DNA from: Marisa cornuarietis
Lineage: Eukaryota > Mollusca > Gastropoda > Architaenioglossa > Ampullariidae
Length of the DNA: 64,000 nt
NCBI GenBank assembly: GCA_004794655.1
Contig: SMMW01000042.1
Location: 2,852,001-2,916,000, forward strand
Direction of reading: 5' to 3'
Shown here: piece after piece, positions 48,001-58,200 of the stretch
How the letters are laid out: the number at the start of each line of letters is the position of its first letter
Numbering within the stretch: the first letter of the stretch is position 1
The notes under the pieces: generated by a model
Told to the model about the DNA's origin: nothing
What the model saw: only the letters and a program-made list of their open reading frames with translations
Database searches by the model: none
Program-made: the position numbers and the translations under genes

Positions 48001-51000
48001 TGAAGCACAGACTACTAGGAAAAAAGAGGAACAACCATTTTCGTTACCATCAAGAGGTGAATTATTTGGTTGTAGAGAGTCACTTTCATCACTTCATTAT
48101 TTGGAGAGTATCACAATAACATATTTCAACATTAGTAACACCAAAAAGTCCTTATGCCTCATGTTCAAACTTTTTTGTTTTGTTACCAGTTGTGGAGGAT
48201 GGGGAACACTGGGATGTTGGAATCAAGTGCTCAGAATCATCACCAATTAGAGATTTCATGGAGGTGTTTGTGTCAGCTGTAGAACATCCAGGACATTTCT
48301 GGGTCCAGATTATCACAGCATCATCGTTACAGTTAGACAAAATGACAGACGATATGACAGCTTTTTACAACAACCCAGACACAGCACAGGTGAAGAGAAG
48401 AAATTTCATCTTTATGATTGCATTTCAGGCAATGATTCAGTATAAGAGTTTTGTAGTTACAAACTCTGTTTTAAATTACTACCCTTTTGTTCATTTTGAA
48501 TTTACTAGGAACAACTGCACCCACAATTAAAAACATCTCATGTGTACAACCAGTTCCAAAATATGCATCTAAAAGATCAATATCCTATAGCCTAGTTGCC
48601 ATAGGTGCAGTGAATTTCAAGTGTTTAGTGGAAGGTAGAACACAGCTGTCTCCTTTTGCTAATGGACAGCATCATGTTTGATTTGTTCTGCTAATTGTTC
48701 TTGTATAGTAAATCATGCATATAGGTTTTTTTCAGTCATCACAAGTGTTTCTTTAGCTTTCACAATTAACTTTAAATTCATACAGTCAGCCACTCACCAT
48801 GTAAAAATGATTAGCCATGTTTATATGGTGATTGCCATAGAATGCTTGGGGATGGATTCACTTATGAAAAATGAGATTTAAGAAAGCCATTTGCTATCTG
48901 TGACAGACTTATGGTGTCTCAGAGGTGAAACCAGGTGCTGTGATTGCTGCTCCTTTTGAAGCTGATAGAGCATGGTATCGTGCAAAGATACTTGGCATAC
49001 AGGAAGGAAATGTAGATTTGTACTTCATTGACTTTGGAGACAATGGTCTTGTCAAACCTGACCAGCTGAGGGAACTCAAGTAAGTACAGCTGGAGCAGAG
49101 ACTGGTAGGGGTAACCTACATAATTCTGGTACATGTTGTAGCACTGTGTGTTTATTATACTGGTGGATGTTAGAATGGTTTAATGACTAGGTATGACTGG
49201 ATATGATGACTTTGTTGCCAGGCAGTTGTAAATCATGCTCACCTGCTCATAACAACTGATTACAGGCCAGAATACCTCAGTTTACCAGTCCAGGCTATTG
49301 AGTGCAAGCTGGCTAACGTGGAGCCTGCAGGTGAGAGATATTTAATGACAATAATAAGCTCATTTGTATAACGCCTTTCTCTAGCAACAGCAGGACTCAA
49401 AAGCGCTTTACAGTGCACTTGCATAGCATGCTTCACTGTCAAAAAGACAAGCTCAGTGGTGATGTAACACAACAGCACACAACATGGCAATAGGCAGTTT
49501 CTCTTAGGAAGAATGCAGAAAGAAGATCAAATCAGGTGGAGATCAGTGAAGAATAGGGCATAAAAAAGTCATCTTCAACCAGTTAGCAAAAGGGAGATCA
49601 CCCCGATCAGAAATGGATCTAAACGTTATTGTTCAATCATTTCATCAATATATCCAAATAAAGAAGTTAAAGCAGAACTGCACCATTACATCATGTAAAC
49701 AAGTGTTTACAAAAACACTATCTGGATGCATGTCAATTGTAGAAGTTAATGCTACAAATCACAGGCCACAAAGGAAGTGACAGGATACCGAGATGGTCGA
49801 CAAAGACTTTGATCTCATCTGTCCATTCCATAAGGAAAAAGGCAGAAAACTAAAGGAGGATTTAGATCCACAAGTTGATGATAAAACCAGAACAGATCTA
49901 GACAAAACAGAAAAACAGAGAGAGCAACCCCATTCAGCTTGTTGGGTAAGGGGACATTATATTTACAGGTCTGTTGATATAACTTTGCTAGAGATAAGCA
50001 GTTGACCGTCTGTTGTTGATTGGCTGGTGGTAGACTGTTTTTGACTAGCCAGTGGTAGACAGTCTTGTTGTATACTTAGCCAGCAAGCTCTTGCTGATTG
50101 TTCATGTCCTATTGTAGGGAGGGGAGAGAAGCATTAATAATGTGTACTCCAGAGTAATTGTTTTCTGTTCTACACTGGCAGGCATTTATGACATGGTTCG
50201 ATAGATCTTGAACACCTAAGAACATAGATACCAAGCTCATAGAAATTGGTTGATGAGTTCAGAAGTTATGAATTTAAAGAAATGAATTTTGAAGAATTTT
50301 TATGCACAAAATTCCACGACAGTTCAAAATAACATATGACAACATGTTTTTTAATAATGATAATTTATAAAATAAGAAATAAAGAGCACCATACGAAAGT
50401 ATGCAGACAGCTTTTTATTTTTCAAAAGGTTAGCAAGTTATGTCTAGCTGAAACTGGGCGAAAACAGATCACACATTAGACATGCAAAGAAGAATTGGAG
50501 CATTTATTAATGAAAAACCCTAAAATAGTGCAGAATATAAACATCAAGAAAAGTTTTGTTGCAGGTAGTGCTGGAGTTGTAATTTTTTTACAATGACAAC
50601 ATACTTATTACTTATTACATGTACCTTGTAAAGCACATTAAAATCACCTCTGTGTGGGAAAATGCACTATGTAAGTCCTGTCATTATTCTTTATCATCAC
50701 CACTACCACTGAACATGCTTTGTGTTTCAAGGTGGGAGCTGGAGTGATGAAGCCTGTGAGACCTTTGAACATCTCTGTCATTGTTCTGAGTGGAAGATTC
50801 TGGCTGCACAAACTGTGAAATATGAACTTTCAACTTCAGGAGAATTGCTGCCATGCCTTCAGTTGTTTGACAATAGCAAGGAGCAGGTAACTCCTTACAT
50901 TTGTTGTATTTTAATTAAGTCTGCATGCACATTTCTGTTATTACCTATTTCATATATATATATATATACTCAATACTAAAGCTAGAAGTGCAAAGAAGAC

Positions 51001-51552
51001 TGCAACAGTTCAGTTTACTTATGAAACATTCAAGAGGTGGACAAAAACTATCTGTTAACAAATACTAGCATAAATTTCATCTGCATAACTGATCTAGAGG
51101 AAGCATGAATTAACTCAGAATAAAGGTTTGATATGAAATTAGATTTGAAATGGCTAGATCCTTTGCATAATTAATCATTAATTTCTGAGAAGAGGTCTTG
51201 AGTTATTTAAAATAGTTGGGAAAAAATGAGCAAAACATTTAAACATCCCATTACAGTTAGTCATGCATACCAAAGTAAAATTATCTAGCTTAGAATCTTA
51301 AATGATTTGTAAAATGTGACATGCATGGAAAAAACGTCGCCCATCCTCTCATGACCTCCTTTAGATTTATGTGCCATTTTACACAAGCAAGACATTTTGT
51401 ATCAGCAGGTAGACATTGGAGCAGAATTAGTGGTCCAGGGATTTGCATTCCAGTCCTCACCAGCTGCATCATCCCAGGCAACAGAAATGGTTAGAACAGA
51501 AATTGAAGCTCATAGTCATCTAGACCTGAAATTCAACTCTAAGCACTCATAG
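38977..51552 (+). CDS. TDRKH: TDRKH/Papi-like Tudor-KH protein, complete, ten coding exons
   Basis: Exons: 38977-39076, 39342-39457, 41819-42023, 45659-45801, 47912-48056, 48190-48389, 48907-49079, 49266-49330, 50732-50886, 51409-51552. All are GT-AG and the phases close to 481 codons; vertebrate TDRKH is about 560. Residues 5-29 form an N-terminal hydrophobic anchor. KH1 (about 48-120) has the GRQG loop at 64-67. KH2 (about 126-188) has GRGG at 141-144. A charged linker follows. The extended Tudor (about 250-400) contains WYRAKI (326-331) and YFIDFGDNG (342-350). Established knowledge: TDRKH/Papi is anchored on the outer mitochondrial membrane, binds methyl-arginine of PIWI proteins through Tudor and takes part in trimming of piRNA 3' ends. 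That role is inferred here from domain order. The start ATG is chosen because the anchor follows it directly. No lesion was seen. Confidence 0.94.
39342..39457 (+). CDS. TDRKH: TDRKH exon 2, KH1 start
   Basis: Acceptor ...cttacattacag was chosen because it is the only nearby AG that keeps phase with exon 1. The exon encodes DDEYGSKKVETSRQ and TVIQVAVPNKAVGSVIGRQG then ITIKE. VIGRQG is the KH GxxG loop. An open frame upstream to 39299 does not fit the exon 1 phase. Confidence 0.85.
39458..40327. other. TDRKH intron 2, proximal part
   Basis: No exon or element recognised. T-rich non-coding sequence. Confidence 0.4.
40328..41200 (+). repeat. Tandemly duplicated about 430-bp segment
   Basis: The 40328-40757 unit and the 40760-41200 unit share ordered blocks: tgacttttattt-cctcta, tttcttctgttttttt, gttggcc-gagt/aagt, tgatctattct-gcattcc, gagctgtggatctgaact, aactcacaatcttggtctac, and gcatcagtgacag-acagc. 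They differ by about 15-20% with indels. The second unit is followed at 41300-41370 by an L2-like tail (aaatgcgctatataaatttc then attattatta), so the pair may belong to a LINE or SINE 3' region. Confidence 0.8.
41819..42023 (+). CDS. TDRKH: TDRKH exon 3, KH1 end and KH2 start
   Basis: The exon encodes IQEMSGAKVYFSDHD, RLVVIRGTSEGAQKAELMIR and EEVQVPGYCLGRIIG. The first part closes KH1 and the last opens KH2, splitting the second GxxG loop (I-I-G|R-G-G). Donor gtccgt is uncommon but required by phase and homology. Confidence 0.94.
42690..44260 (+). repeat. LINE ORF2 remnant, sense
   Basis: Collinear RT text in + frames: KPWFKATLKTKLKAKRDACR, FRQAKYSLQKAICRAKW, LNEFYG (stop) FYQDY, SCRKIAGPVGVSGFTLRHC, LNGFRMVAL, then near 43700 ARKWFSENGLQLNVSKIKEM and IEFHRKRG. 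The order (PWF, NEFY, AGPxGVSxxTLKHC, YRPVALT, WxxxNxLxLNxxKTKE) is that of CR1/Rex-like non-LTR elements. Frames are broken by stops and indels. The tail fades by 44260. Confidence 0.8.
44266..45190 (-). repeat. LINE ORF2 3' remnant, antisense
   Basis: On the minus strand: KFSNDTALLFL (decayed YADD box region, about 45080), DNVLQLNV, KEIVFDFRRDSPSP, then the open frame 44914-44381 with LNTWGAIFDGRLCWDFNTQA, CLFLLRKLKAFSVSQQFLQL, YRSHIERVLSFSFIFL and REFFQLPSSRQFCVP. The 3' end lies near 44280 (antisense actttatttatccc). It faces the sense remnant at 42690-44260 and belongs to the same broad clade. Confidence 0.82.
45659..45801 (+). CDS. TDRKH: TDRKH exon 4, KH2
   Basis: The exon encodes RGGENIRIISRSSQCKIVVD, then KSHTSQRTSASRVISITGHQ and QQIKIAK, finishing KH2. 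Its first two bases complete the Gly of GRGG. Donor gtgagt. Confidence 0.95.
46430..47650 (+). repeat. RTE-like LINE remnant
   Basis: On + several frames give RTE-type RT text: LPVVDNVSTELLNQGGEETK, HQRVWEHKKWTQSLVISFQK (47040-47170), then decayed ISLISHPSKVMLKVI (47210-47250), HLQHQQDLSPSFIDFKRLL (47350-47400) and MRRYLSEYSVHIKEGGSE. A 193-codon frame on the opposite strand (47493-46912) is the antisense shadow of this relic, not a gene. A 5' coding trace (AIKKLKTNAGPERREQKDNK) lies near 46480. Confidence 0.8.
47912..48056 (+). CDS. TDRKH: TDRKH exon 5, charged linker
   Basis: The exon encodes SLIEEKVSEEEESRAKTRVD and EQHKRAEAQTTRKKEEQPF. The Glu/Lys-rich linker between KH2 and Tudor corresponds to the EKVSEDEE region of vertebrate TDRKH. 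Donor gtgaat; one base carries on. Confidence 0.9.
48190..48389 (+). CDS. TDRKH: TDRKH exon 6, Tudor N-terminal extension
   Basis: The exon encodes VEDGEHWDVGIKCSE, DFMEVFVSAVEHPGHFWVQI, then SSLQLDKMTDDMTAFYNN. VSAxEHPxHFWxQI with LQLDK is diagnostic of extended Tudor domains of the TDRKH type. Donor gtgaag after ...AQ; the frame stays open beyond, but homology stops here. Confidence 0.95.
48907..49079 (+). CDS. TDRKH: TDRKH exon 7, Tudor core
   Basis: The exon encodes VKPGAVIAAPFEADRAWYRA, KILGIQEGNVDLYFIDFGDN and GLVKPDQLREL. The aromatic residues of WYR, YF and DFGD would form the methyl-arginine cage. Donor gtaagt. Confidence 0.96.
49266..49330 (+). CDS. TDRKH: TDRKH exon 8, Tudor/SN-like
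   Basis: The exon encodes PEYLSLPVQAIECKLANVEP A. LPxQAIEC is the conserved strand after the Tudor core. 65 bp; enters with one base and leaves with one. Confidence 0.95.
49344..49520 (-). repeat. LINE/SINE-tail-like sequence
   Basis: The text aataataagctcatttgtataacgcctttctc followed by caaaagcgctttacag is typical of the antisense of an L2-like 3' end or an attached SINE (consensus-like gcgctttacagtg). Related tails occur at 41300-41370, 55180-55250 and 50630-50690. Confidence 0.5.
49521..50731. other. TDRKH intron 8, rest
   Basis: No exon recognised. A 70-codon frame at 49793-50005 (charged, DLDKTEKQREQ) has no acceptor/donor pair compatible with the exon 8 to 9 junction, whose phases already agree. 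A tail-like end (tgtaaagcacattaa, then tgcactatgtaag) lies near 50630-50690. Confidence 0.45.
50732..50886 (+). CDS. TDRKH: TDRKH exon 9
   Basis: The exon encodes GSWSDEACETFEHLCHCSEW, KILAAQTVKYELSTSGELLP and CLQLFDNSKEQ. It matches the W-x2-EA-x2-FxxLTHC-x2-WK region after the Tudor core in TDRKH. Acceptor ...tttcaag is T-poor near the AG but is required by phase. Confidence 0.93.
51409..51552 (+). CDS. TDRKH: TDRKH exon 10, C-terminus and stop
   Basis: The exon encodes VDIGAELVVQGFAFQSSPAA, then EMVRTEIEAHSHLDLKFNSK HS and TAG at 51550. DIGxELVxxGxA matches the vertebrate C-terminal region. The tail is shorter and unlike the vertebrate one, which accounts for part of the size difference. 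Confidence 0.92.
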   Translation, partial: VDIGAELVVQGFAFQSSPAASSQATEMVRTEIEAHSHLDLKFNSKHS

Positions 51553-51794
51553 TTTGTACATTATTAGGATAGCATGAAATCTCCCTTAAACCTGGCCATC
51601 ACTGCATATCTTACCTTAGCCTGTGTTATAGCAGCTGAGACTTGTTACAACAATGCTTACAAGAAGAATTTGTTTTTGATAATGCACTTGAAGATTTGCA
51701 TGTTGGTGTCACTCTTTGTACATTTACTGTGTTCTGTACTGATGCCATGCACAGAGCTCTGTGTACACAGAAAATGTTTTTATATTTTCACAGA

Positions 51795-51800
51795 AATAAA
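51795..51800 (+). promoter_or_regulatory. Candidate poly(A) signal of TDRKH-like gene
   Basis: AATAAA about 240 bp after the stop, followed within 30 bp by a T-rich stretch. A typical arrangement, not proven. Confidence 0.5.
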
Positions 51801-52367
51801 GAAATTCACAGGACATGTTTTTTCCTTCTGCTTCTGATGAAGGTTGTATGTGTTTGACATTCTGGACTAGGAAAAGAGTTCAATTCAAAAGAGAACTCAG
51901 GCTGAAGACCACAATATATTTGTTTAAAAGATGCATTAAGAATCATTCTTTAGTGAAGTAAGTCAACTTCATATTCAGAAATTTGTACTATTCTTTCATT
52001 TCCTCTATTTTCTTAATGTAGCTTCGAAAGTTATGTGCAGAGATTAAAAAACCACACACAGAAAGGTCTCATTCATCAATTATAGGAAAAACCTATATTG
52101 ACGGAATTTCTGGCTTGCGTGGTTCAGCTATATTATCTAACAATAATCTGACATGAGATTGCTGTTAAGGAGTAAATATATCTATTGAAATTATTCTCAA
52201 TTAGTGTTCAAACAGAAATTATTGCTGATCACTAAACAGGATGTGTGTCCATGGGGATAATGATTCAATTCTCTTGTAACCTGCACAAGCCCAGTGTACC
52301 AGCATGCACCACATGGTATACCTTGATGACATTTGAGGTTAAATTTTATTTTAATAATAATAACTAG

Positions 52368-52590
52368 AATTGAATTTGTAAAGGGCATTTCCCCGTGTGG
52401 ATGCAAGCCCAGTGTGTTGCACATGAAAGACTACAAGTGAACTGACAGTCCATACAAGAAACCTAAACTTTAGTAAACAGATGACCCCATGACAAAAACA
52501 TGAACTAAGTGCATGAATGAAGTAAGCGGAACAGTATTATGCAAGATATCTCTTTAAGAGATGATGGGCTTTATGGCCAGCTTTGAAGAC
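52368..52590. repeat. Dispersed repeat, copy 2 of the pair with 33590
   Basis: Shares the ggatgcaagcccagtg, catacaag, and tatgcaagatatctctttaaga blocks with 33598-33800. By eye about 75% similar, same order and orientation. Confidence 0.6.
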
Positions 52591-53329
52591 TTCGAACATT
52601 GATACAGTTTAAAGAGAAAGAGGAAGAGAACTCTAAACAGTGGGGTCTGAAAAGGAAAAGGAATGTCTACTGAATTTCTTCCATCTAATGAATGACACAG
52701 AGAGGAGAGCAGATCAAGCAGACTGGCTTGGGTAGTAAAGCATCAGTAGCTCAGATAAGTATGCTGGGCAAGGCCATGAAGACAATAGCATCACAGTATG
52801 GTGATCAGTGGGATTTTGGACTGCCAGCCAGCAAAGCTTATAGAGGAGGGGTGTAACATTGTCCGCTTTTTGCCTTTGAAGTTTGACCAGTGGGCAGTTA
52901 GGGAGATCTGCAGGTAGAGAGTCGCAGTAATAAAGCCAGGACAACACAAAAGCACACATAAGACTTTGGTGGCACTAAGAACAGACCAAAGAAGGGAAGC
53001 TTCAATCATTTGGAAAAAGCTGACAAGGAACCACAGCAACATCATTACAAACGCCCCAGAAGAGTGAGAGCCCTCCAGGATGCTGACCAATGGGTCACCT
53101 AGCTTCAGGACATCTGCTCTTGCACAGAAGTTCCAGGGATAACCAAAAAAAAAAAAAAAAAAGAGAGAGACCAAACCCCCTTCTGTTGCTCACCCTGGAA
53201 ATACTGCATCAGAGTTTTAATGCATCACTGGGAACCCATCTACACAGATGAGGCCTCTGATGCTGCCATTAACAATGGGGGAAGTGGAAACTTCGTATGC
53301 CACCCAAATGGACGCAGCACCTCAGATAT
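52591..53329. other. Intergenic, possible repeat, no gene
   Basis: Contains an A17 run at about 53144-53160 and AG-rich text. A 127-codon minus frame (53174-52791) begins in the poly(T) and has no recognised family. Confidence 0.4.
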
Positions 53330-55250
53330 AAGACATTTGATCATCTTTAGACTCGGCGTCGGCGCTTTACAGCATCTCCTATGATATCCTCCCAGGATGC
53401 TGTATGACTAAGTTTTTACCAGTCTTTGAGGCTGATGTGAAAGCGGTTATTCTAAAAGCTAAACCAACAACTTGCGAGTTAGATCCAATGCCCACAAGCC
53501 TTCTGCTTGAGTGCCTAGATATTTTACTTTATTCCATCACAAATATTGTAAATGTCAGCTTGTCAGGTGTTTTCCCATCTTTGTTCAAAAATGAGCTGGT
53601 GAGGCCACTTCATAAGAAATCCACGCTTGACGTCAACTACCGCCCAGTTTCCAACTTGTCTTTTCTCTCTAAGATCATAGAGAAAATAGTTTTGATATAG
53701 CTCTGGGCCTACTTACAAGAGCACCATCTTATCCCACAAGCTCAGTCGGCATATAGTCCCTTTCACAGCACTGAGACCACTCTTATTAAGTTAACGACAG
53801 ACATATTATCTGCCCTTCACAGTGGTGATGTTTCTCCCTTAACTCTATTGGACCTGTCTGCTGCATTCGACACTATAGACCACTCTCTACTTCTTCATCG
53901 ACTCCACACCCTCGACGGAATTTCTGGACCTGCCCTCTCATGGTTCAACTCCTATCTCACTGATAGGACCCAAACTGTGTTAGTTGACGGTCAAACATCT
54001 CACCCTGCTTCACTTCTCTGTGGTGTTCCCCAAGGCTCAGTACTTGGCGCAGTTCTGTTTATCCTGTACACTAAACCACTTTCATCATGCATCCAGCCTC
54101 ACCAGGTTTCTCATCAAACCTATGCTGACGACACACAGCTTTACTGTTCCACTCCACCGGCTGAGTCTCACTCTGCTATTAGCTCTCTAGAAGCTTGTAT
54201 TAGCGATGTGAAGGGCCGGATGGTAAAAAAAAAAAGCTTAAACTAAACGATGATAAAACGGAAGCCCTCTTGTTGTATAGAAGAAGACATCAACCTTCGC
54301 TCGTCAGTCTGCCCAACCACATCAAGGTGGGCAAAACCAACACCACCTTCACGTCATCCGTTAGGAATCTGGGATTTATTGTCACCGCTGACATGACACT
54401 TGATAAACATGTTACAGCTGTCTGTCAGTCTGTCTATTATGAGCTCCATAAGATCAGTGCCATCCGTCACTTCTCTCTATAAGCGCTACCAACACTCTTG
54501 TTTGTGCGTTTGTTCTTTCTCGACTTGACTACTGCAACTCCTTGCTGGCAGGCTGCCCTGACTACCTCATTCAGAGACTCCAGAGAGTACAGAACTCTGC
54601 TGCACGTCTGGTGCTTAGAGCAAGGAAACGGGACCATGTCACTCCTCTCCTTCGTTTCCTACACTGGCTACCCATCTGTTCTCGCATTCAGTACAATTAC
54701 TGTCTGTGCTGTGTTTTAATTTCTTTGCAGGCTTCTGTCCTGACTATTTCTCTGAACTTCTCATCCCTTAATAAGTTCTGGCCAAACAACTACGCTCTTC
54801 ATCTGATGACCGTATCCTAACTGTTTCTGAACAACAACATATGGTCACAGGATTTTCAGCTACTGTGCAGAAAAGCAATGGAACTCTCCCCCTTTCCATA
54901 TCCGCCACCTTCCTACAACTGAATCCTTCAAATCTGCACTTCCTTGAGCATTACTCCTAACACAGTCCACACAATGCTAGTCCTTCTTACCCCCCCCCCC
55001 CGTTCCGCTCGTGCTACTTGTCTACCCATCTTTCTCTGCAGAATCACTATATTCTCTGTTCCTCTTACTTGGTGCCCTTTTGTGTTTTCTAGGTTTGTTT
55101 TCTGTTTGTCGTCAGTACTGTCATTTATTCTTCTATCCCTCATGTTCTATCCATTTAGTCCACGTCTCTTCCCCGTGTTAAGCGTTAAGAGCATGCTCTC
55201 TATGAGTGTGAATATGCGCTATAAAAATCTTCATTTTTATTATTATTGCT
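53330..55250 (+). mobile_element. CR1/L2-like non-LTR retrotransposon, 5'-truncated
   Basis: RT text in order on +: DVKAVILKAKPTTCELDPMP, TNIVNVSLSGVFPSLFKNEL, NYRPVSNLSFLSKIIEKIV (then TAG at about 53698), QAQSAYSPFHSTETTLIKL, LDLSAAFDTIDHSLLL, GVPQGSVLGAVLF, and QTYADDTQLYC with the catalytic YADD. An A10 run near 54227 shifts the frame. It then continues in KLNDDKTEALLLYRR, FTSSVRNLGFIV, SVYYELHKISAIRHF (stop 54481), LDYCNSLLAGCPD and PLLRFLHWLPI. The 3' end has ctataaaaatcttcattttt and (ATT)n near 55220-55250. It is decayed and non-functional. The endonuclease half is missing. Confidence 0.9.
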
Positions 55251-55339
55251 ACCTGATGGATCTCCATCGTCTGATTACTGGGTAGAGCTTACTATATGAA
55301 AAGCTGCCAGACTTGTCAGCATGGAAGCTTAACCACTCT

Positions 55340-55560
55340 CTCATGTTTTTTGACGACAGATCTATCATCCAGAGCTTGCAGTCCACCACTGAGCAGCTGG
55401 AATGAGGCACACAGCAGCTCTTGAGCACTCTCTCAACACATGAGGGTGGCTTTCCAGTGAATCCCTGCACACTGTGGCTTGTCAGGAAACGAGGAGGCAG
55501 ACATACTCACCAGATCTGGCAGCGATCAAGAGCAACCAAAGCAATGACAACACCAAGATT
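55340..55560 (+). repeat. LINE RNase H fragment
   Basis: Around 55458-55545 the + frame gives IPAHCGLSGNEEADILTRSG, the classic C-terminal RNase H motif (IPxHxGxxGNExAD) of Jockey/I-type non-LTR elements. Upstream text DRSIIQSLQSTTEQLE matches the expected preceding helix (SDSxAxLxxL). One stop (tga) precedes IPAH. A different element from the CR1/L2-like copy just before it, which normally lacks RNase H. Confidence 0.75.
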
Positions 55561-57640
55561 CTTGATGGTCTGGGAGAGAGAGACTTTAGCTCCAGGTAGG
55601 ATGGTTGGTTGGTTGTGTGAGTCTTATGCTGTGCCAGCAACTAAGGCTGTATCACAGCAAGAGAAGGTTACATTACTTTAAAAGGGTGAAGAACAAGACT
55701 CCCAGGTTACACAATAACACCACTAACAATATAAACCAACATAATGTAAAAGGGGTAGGTAATATGGTAAAAGACCACCATTAAACAAGAACTGAAAAAA
55801 CCCCATAAACCTTCAATCCCTACAATCTTTACAAATGAAAAAGTAGCTGCTGATGGGATGGATATAAACAAGAAAAACAAAGAACTAGTTGTAAAGAAAT
55901 TGCTGGTGGGCCAGGACGTAATTATAGCATGTATGTATAACAGTAAATGGTCTCTGGCACCAAGGAAAACTGGTAGAAGTTTGCCTACTAAAAGGTGGGA
56001 CTATGTGTCCCATCTTAAGCGTACTTAGTACTACCTCCTGCTGCATAGAATTGTCTGGCGGGCAGTCAAAAAGACGGGGAACGATTGCATTTAACTTATT
56101 CTGGCCCAGAGTGTCCCAGTGGCATTGCCACAGAGACTAGACATAGGCCATGAAGATTGATCTACAGTGAGATAACACCAGTGACTGGAATTAACCAGGA
56201 GACTGGCAAGCACTCTGGTCTGCTCAAAGGTTGGGATGCCAGCATAGCCAGGAACCCAAATAAAGACAATGTCCCTGTTGTGATGAAAAAGAGCTGCATG
56301 AATGGTTTAGAGCTGGACCATGAGAGAGTGGTCAAAATGACAGGAAAAAAGAGCGTGGAGAGCAGAAAGGGAGTCTCAAATGATTAAGAAGTTATGTTCC
56401 AAAGATCAGTGAACCTGCTGCAAAAACTAGCAAGATGACATGAAGTTTCACAGAGAAAATCAACCATCCACTTAAGAAGCCTGTTGCAGCTGGCATGATG
56501 AAACTGCTGCTGCTGTTAAGGTCCACCATGTAGAATCTTGGCGATAGAAAAGAATCCAGGATAGTCTAAAAGAATTTCCTGCAGGCATTCCAGAAAGACG
56601 AGGTCATTATTGTGACCTTTTTTTTAAAAATGTTATAAGATGAAGACAACCAAGAAAAGTCCAAGGAGGAGCTGGCAGGAGAGGAAGAGACTCTACCTGT
56701 TGAATATCCAATCTGGCAGCCTGTAAATGAGCCATAATACGAGGGGGGTAATACAAAAAATGACACACATTTCAGTTTATTTGCGGAGACTGTTTAAGCG
56801 TCTGTCATTAGTTTTTCAGAATCTACTGTGTGGTGATGCAGACATAGCAAAGCTGGGAAGCAAGGCCAGATGCTAGCTGCTGTGTAACATCAGCATACAT
56901 GTGTAACATCAGTCCAAGTGGCAGATGATGGAACCAAGTGATTGAAAATACACAATGAATAAGAAAAGCCGAAGAATGGGGCCCGTCCCCAGTACTTCAG
57001 AGGAACATGTAAAGATGCAATGCAGTGCTTACAACTACCAGAGACTGGGTGCAATCAGGTAGGACCAGAACCAGTTCTAAACAGTGCTAGAGAGACTAAA
57101 AGTAACAGAAAGGCGCTGGGGAAAGATGTCACAGTCGACGTATATCAATGGAAAATTATCACGAAATGAAGAGTGCAAAATTTTATTTGTTTATTGAATG
57201 CTCAGATTAACTGAGATTTGTATCAAGCAACTGTGACATCTTGACCTTGGTGCAAAGTATTTTACTAGCTGAATAATAGCTAGTGCATAGCAGTCACCGA
57301 AAGTGCTAAGAAAATTTTAGGTGTGTTGCTGACTGTTAGCCCTTTGCCATCCAGCTACCACCCTAATGGTCAGGGACCAGATGCATTGAATGCCACTAGC
57401 TTGATGGCTAAGGCAACTAAACTGAGCATTTTAACATCCTGCTAGTTTAGCTGAGGTGCACGTTCAATTTTCAGTAGCTGATTTCTACAGTATTTTCACC
57501 AATTTCATCATTTGAAAAATATAAAATCATAATTGTGGCATACAGGCAAAGGCATGGCCCAGATACGATCAAAACAGTTCACATATAGAAATACTGTTCA
57601 TCTGACCCTTTTGTTTCCACTGGCTCCAAATGAGCTCACT
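55561..57640. other. Intergenic with traces of repeats
   Basis: No gene recognised. At 56738-56775 the text atacgaggggggtaatac followed by aaaaaatgacacac resembles a mariner terminal end (TACGAGGG...), but I found no matching opposite end or transposase. Confidence 0.4.
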
Positions 57641-57649
57641 GTCTTTTCT

Positions 57650-58200
57650 TTTTATTCAGCAATTACTGTACTGCTCAAAACAATGGAAAGGACAGTTATA
57701 TAGTCAGTCACTGTTTCATGCCAATAAACACACCAACAATAACATTGGATCAAAGCATTTCTTTATTCATTGAATGAAACATTATCAGCCAATTGAAACA
57801 AATCATTTTAACAACAAGAATTTGAGCATGGACTAACAAACCATGTTTTCAAAATTCAGAAAAGTGATAACAGAGAAAAGGAAAATATTGTGTGTATCCA
57901 CCATTGGCATGAATGCAGGCAAGGCACCATTGTCTCATGGACTGAACCAATTTTCTCAGAGTTCTTTGAGGAATTGCCTGCCACTCCTGCAGAAGAGACT
58001 GGTACAGCTGACTGAGGTCAACTGCTGGGGGATGGTTGGCTCTAAGTCACTGGTCTAGGACATCCCACAAATGGAATTCAGATATAGTGAACAGACCGGC
58101 CAATCCATGCAGTTGACTTGGTGCTGCTGCAGGAAGTCATTGACAACCTTGGCCCTGTGCAGAGACACATCAAAAACTTGTGAAAAATCTGTCCCCAAAC
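57650..58200 (-). pseudogene. Tc1-like transposase C-terminal remnant
   Basis: On the minus strand, frames read LHRAKVVNDFLQQHQVNCMD, WPVCSLYLNSICGM, then LRANHPPAVDLSQLYQSLLQ, EWQAIPQRTLRKLVQSMRQR and CLACIHANGGYTQY. This is the C-terminal order of Tc1-type DD34E transposases (HRA...VMDWPxxSPDLNPIEHVWD...HTRY). The catalytic Glu region (NPIEHVWD) is mutated here (NSICGM). The likely outer end is at 57668-57700 (ctgtactgctcaaaacaatg). The N-terminal two thirds are missing. Confidence 0.8.

Noticed and set aside
48180..48530. 116-codon frame extending TDRKH exon 6 past 48389
   Set aside because: Homology ends at AQ, where a gtgaag donor occurs; exon 7 at 48907 continues in phase 0.
49793..50005. 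Charged 70-codon frame in TDRKH intron 8 as an extra exon
   Set aside because: Exons 8 and 9 join in phase and match the family directly; insertion would break a conserved region.
56738..57160. Complete mariner starting at the tacgagggg motif
   Set aside because: No matching opposite terminal repeat and no transposase text could be found.
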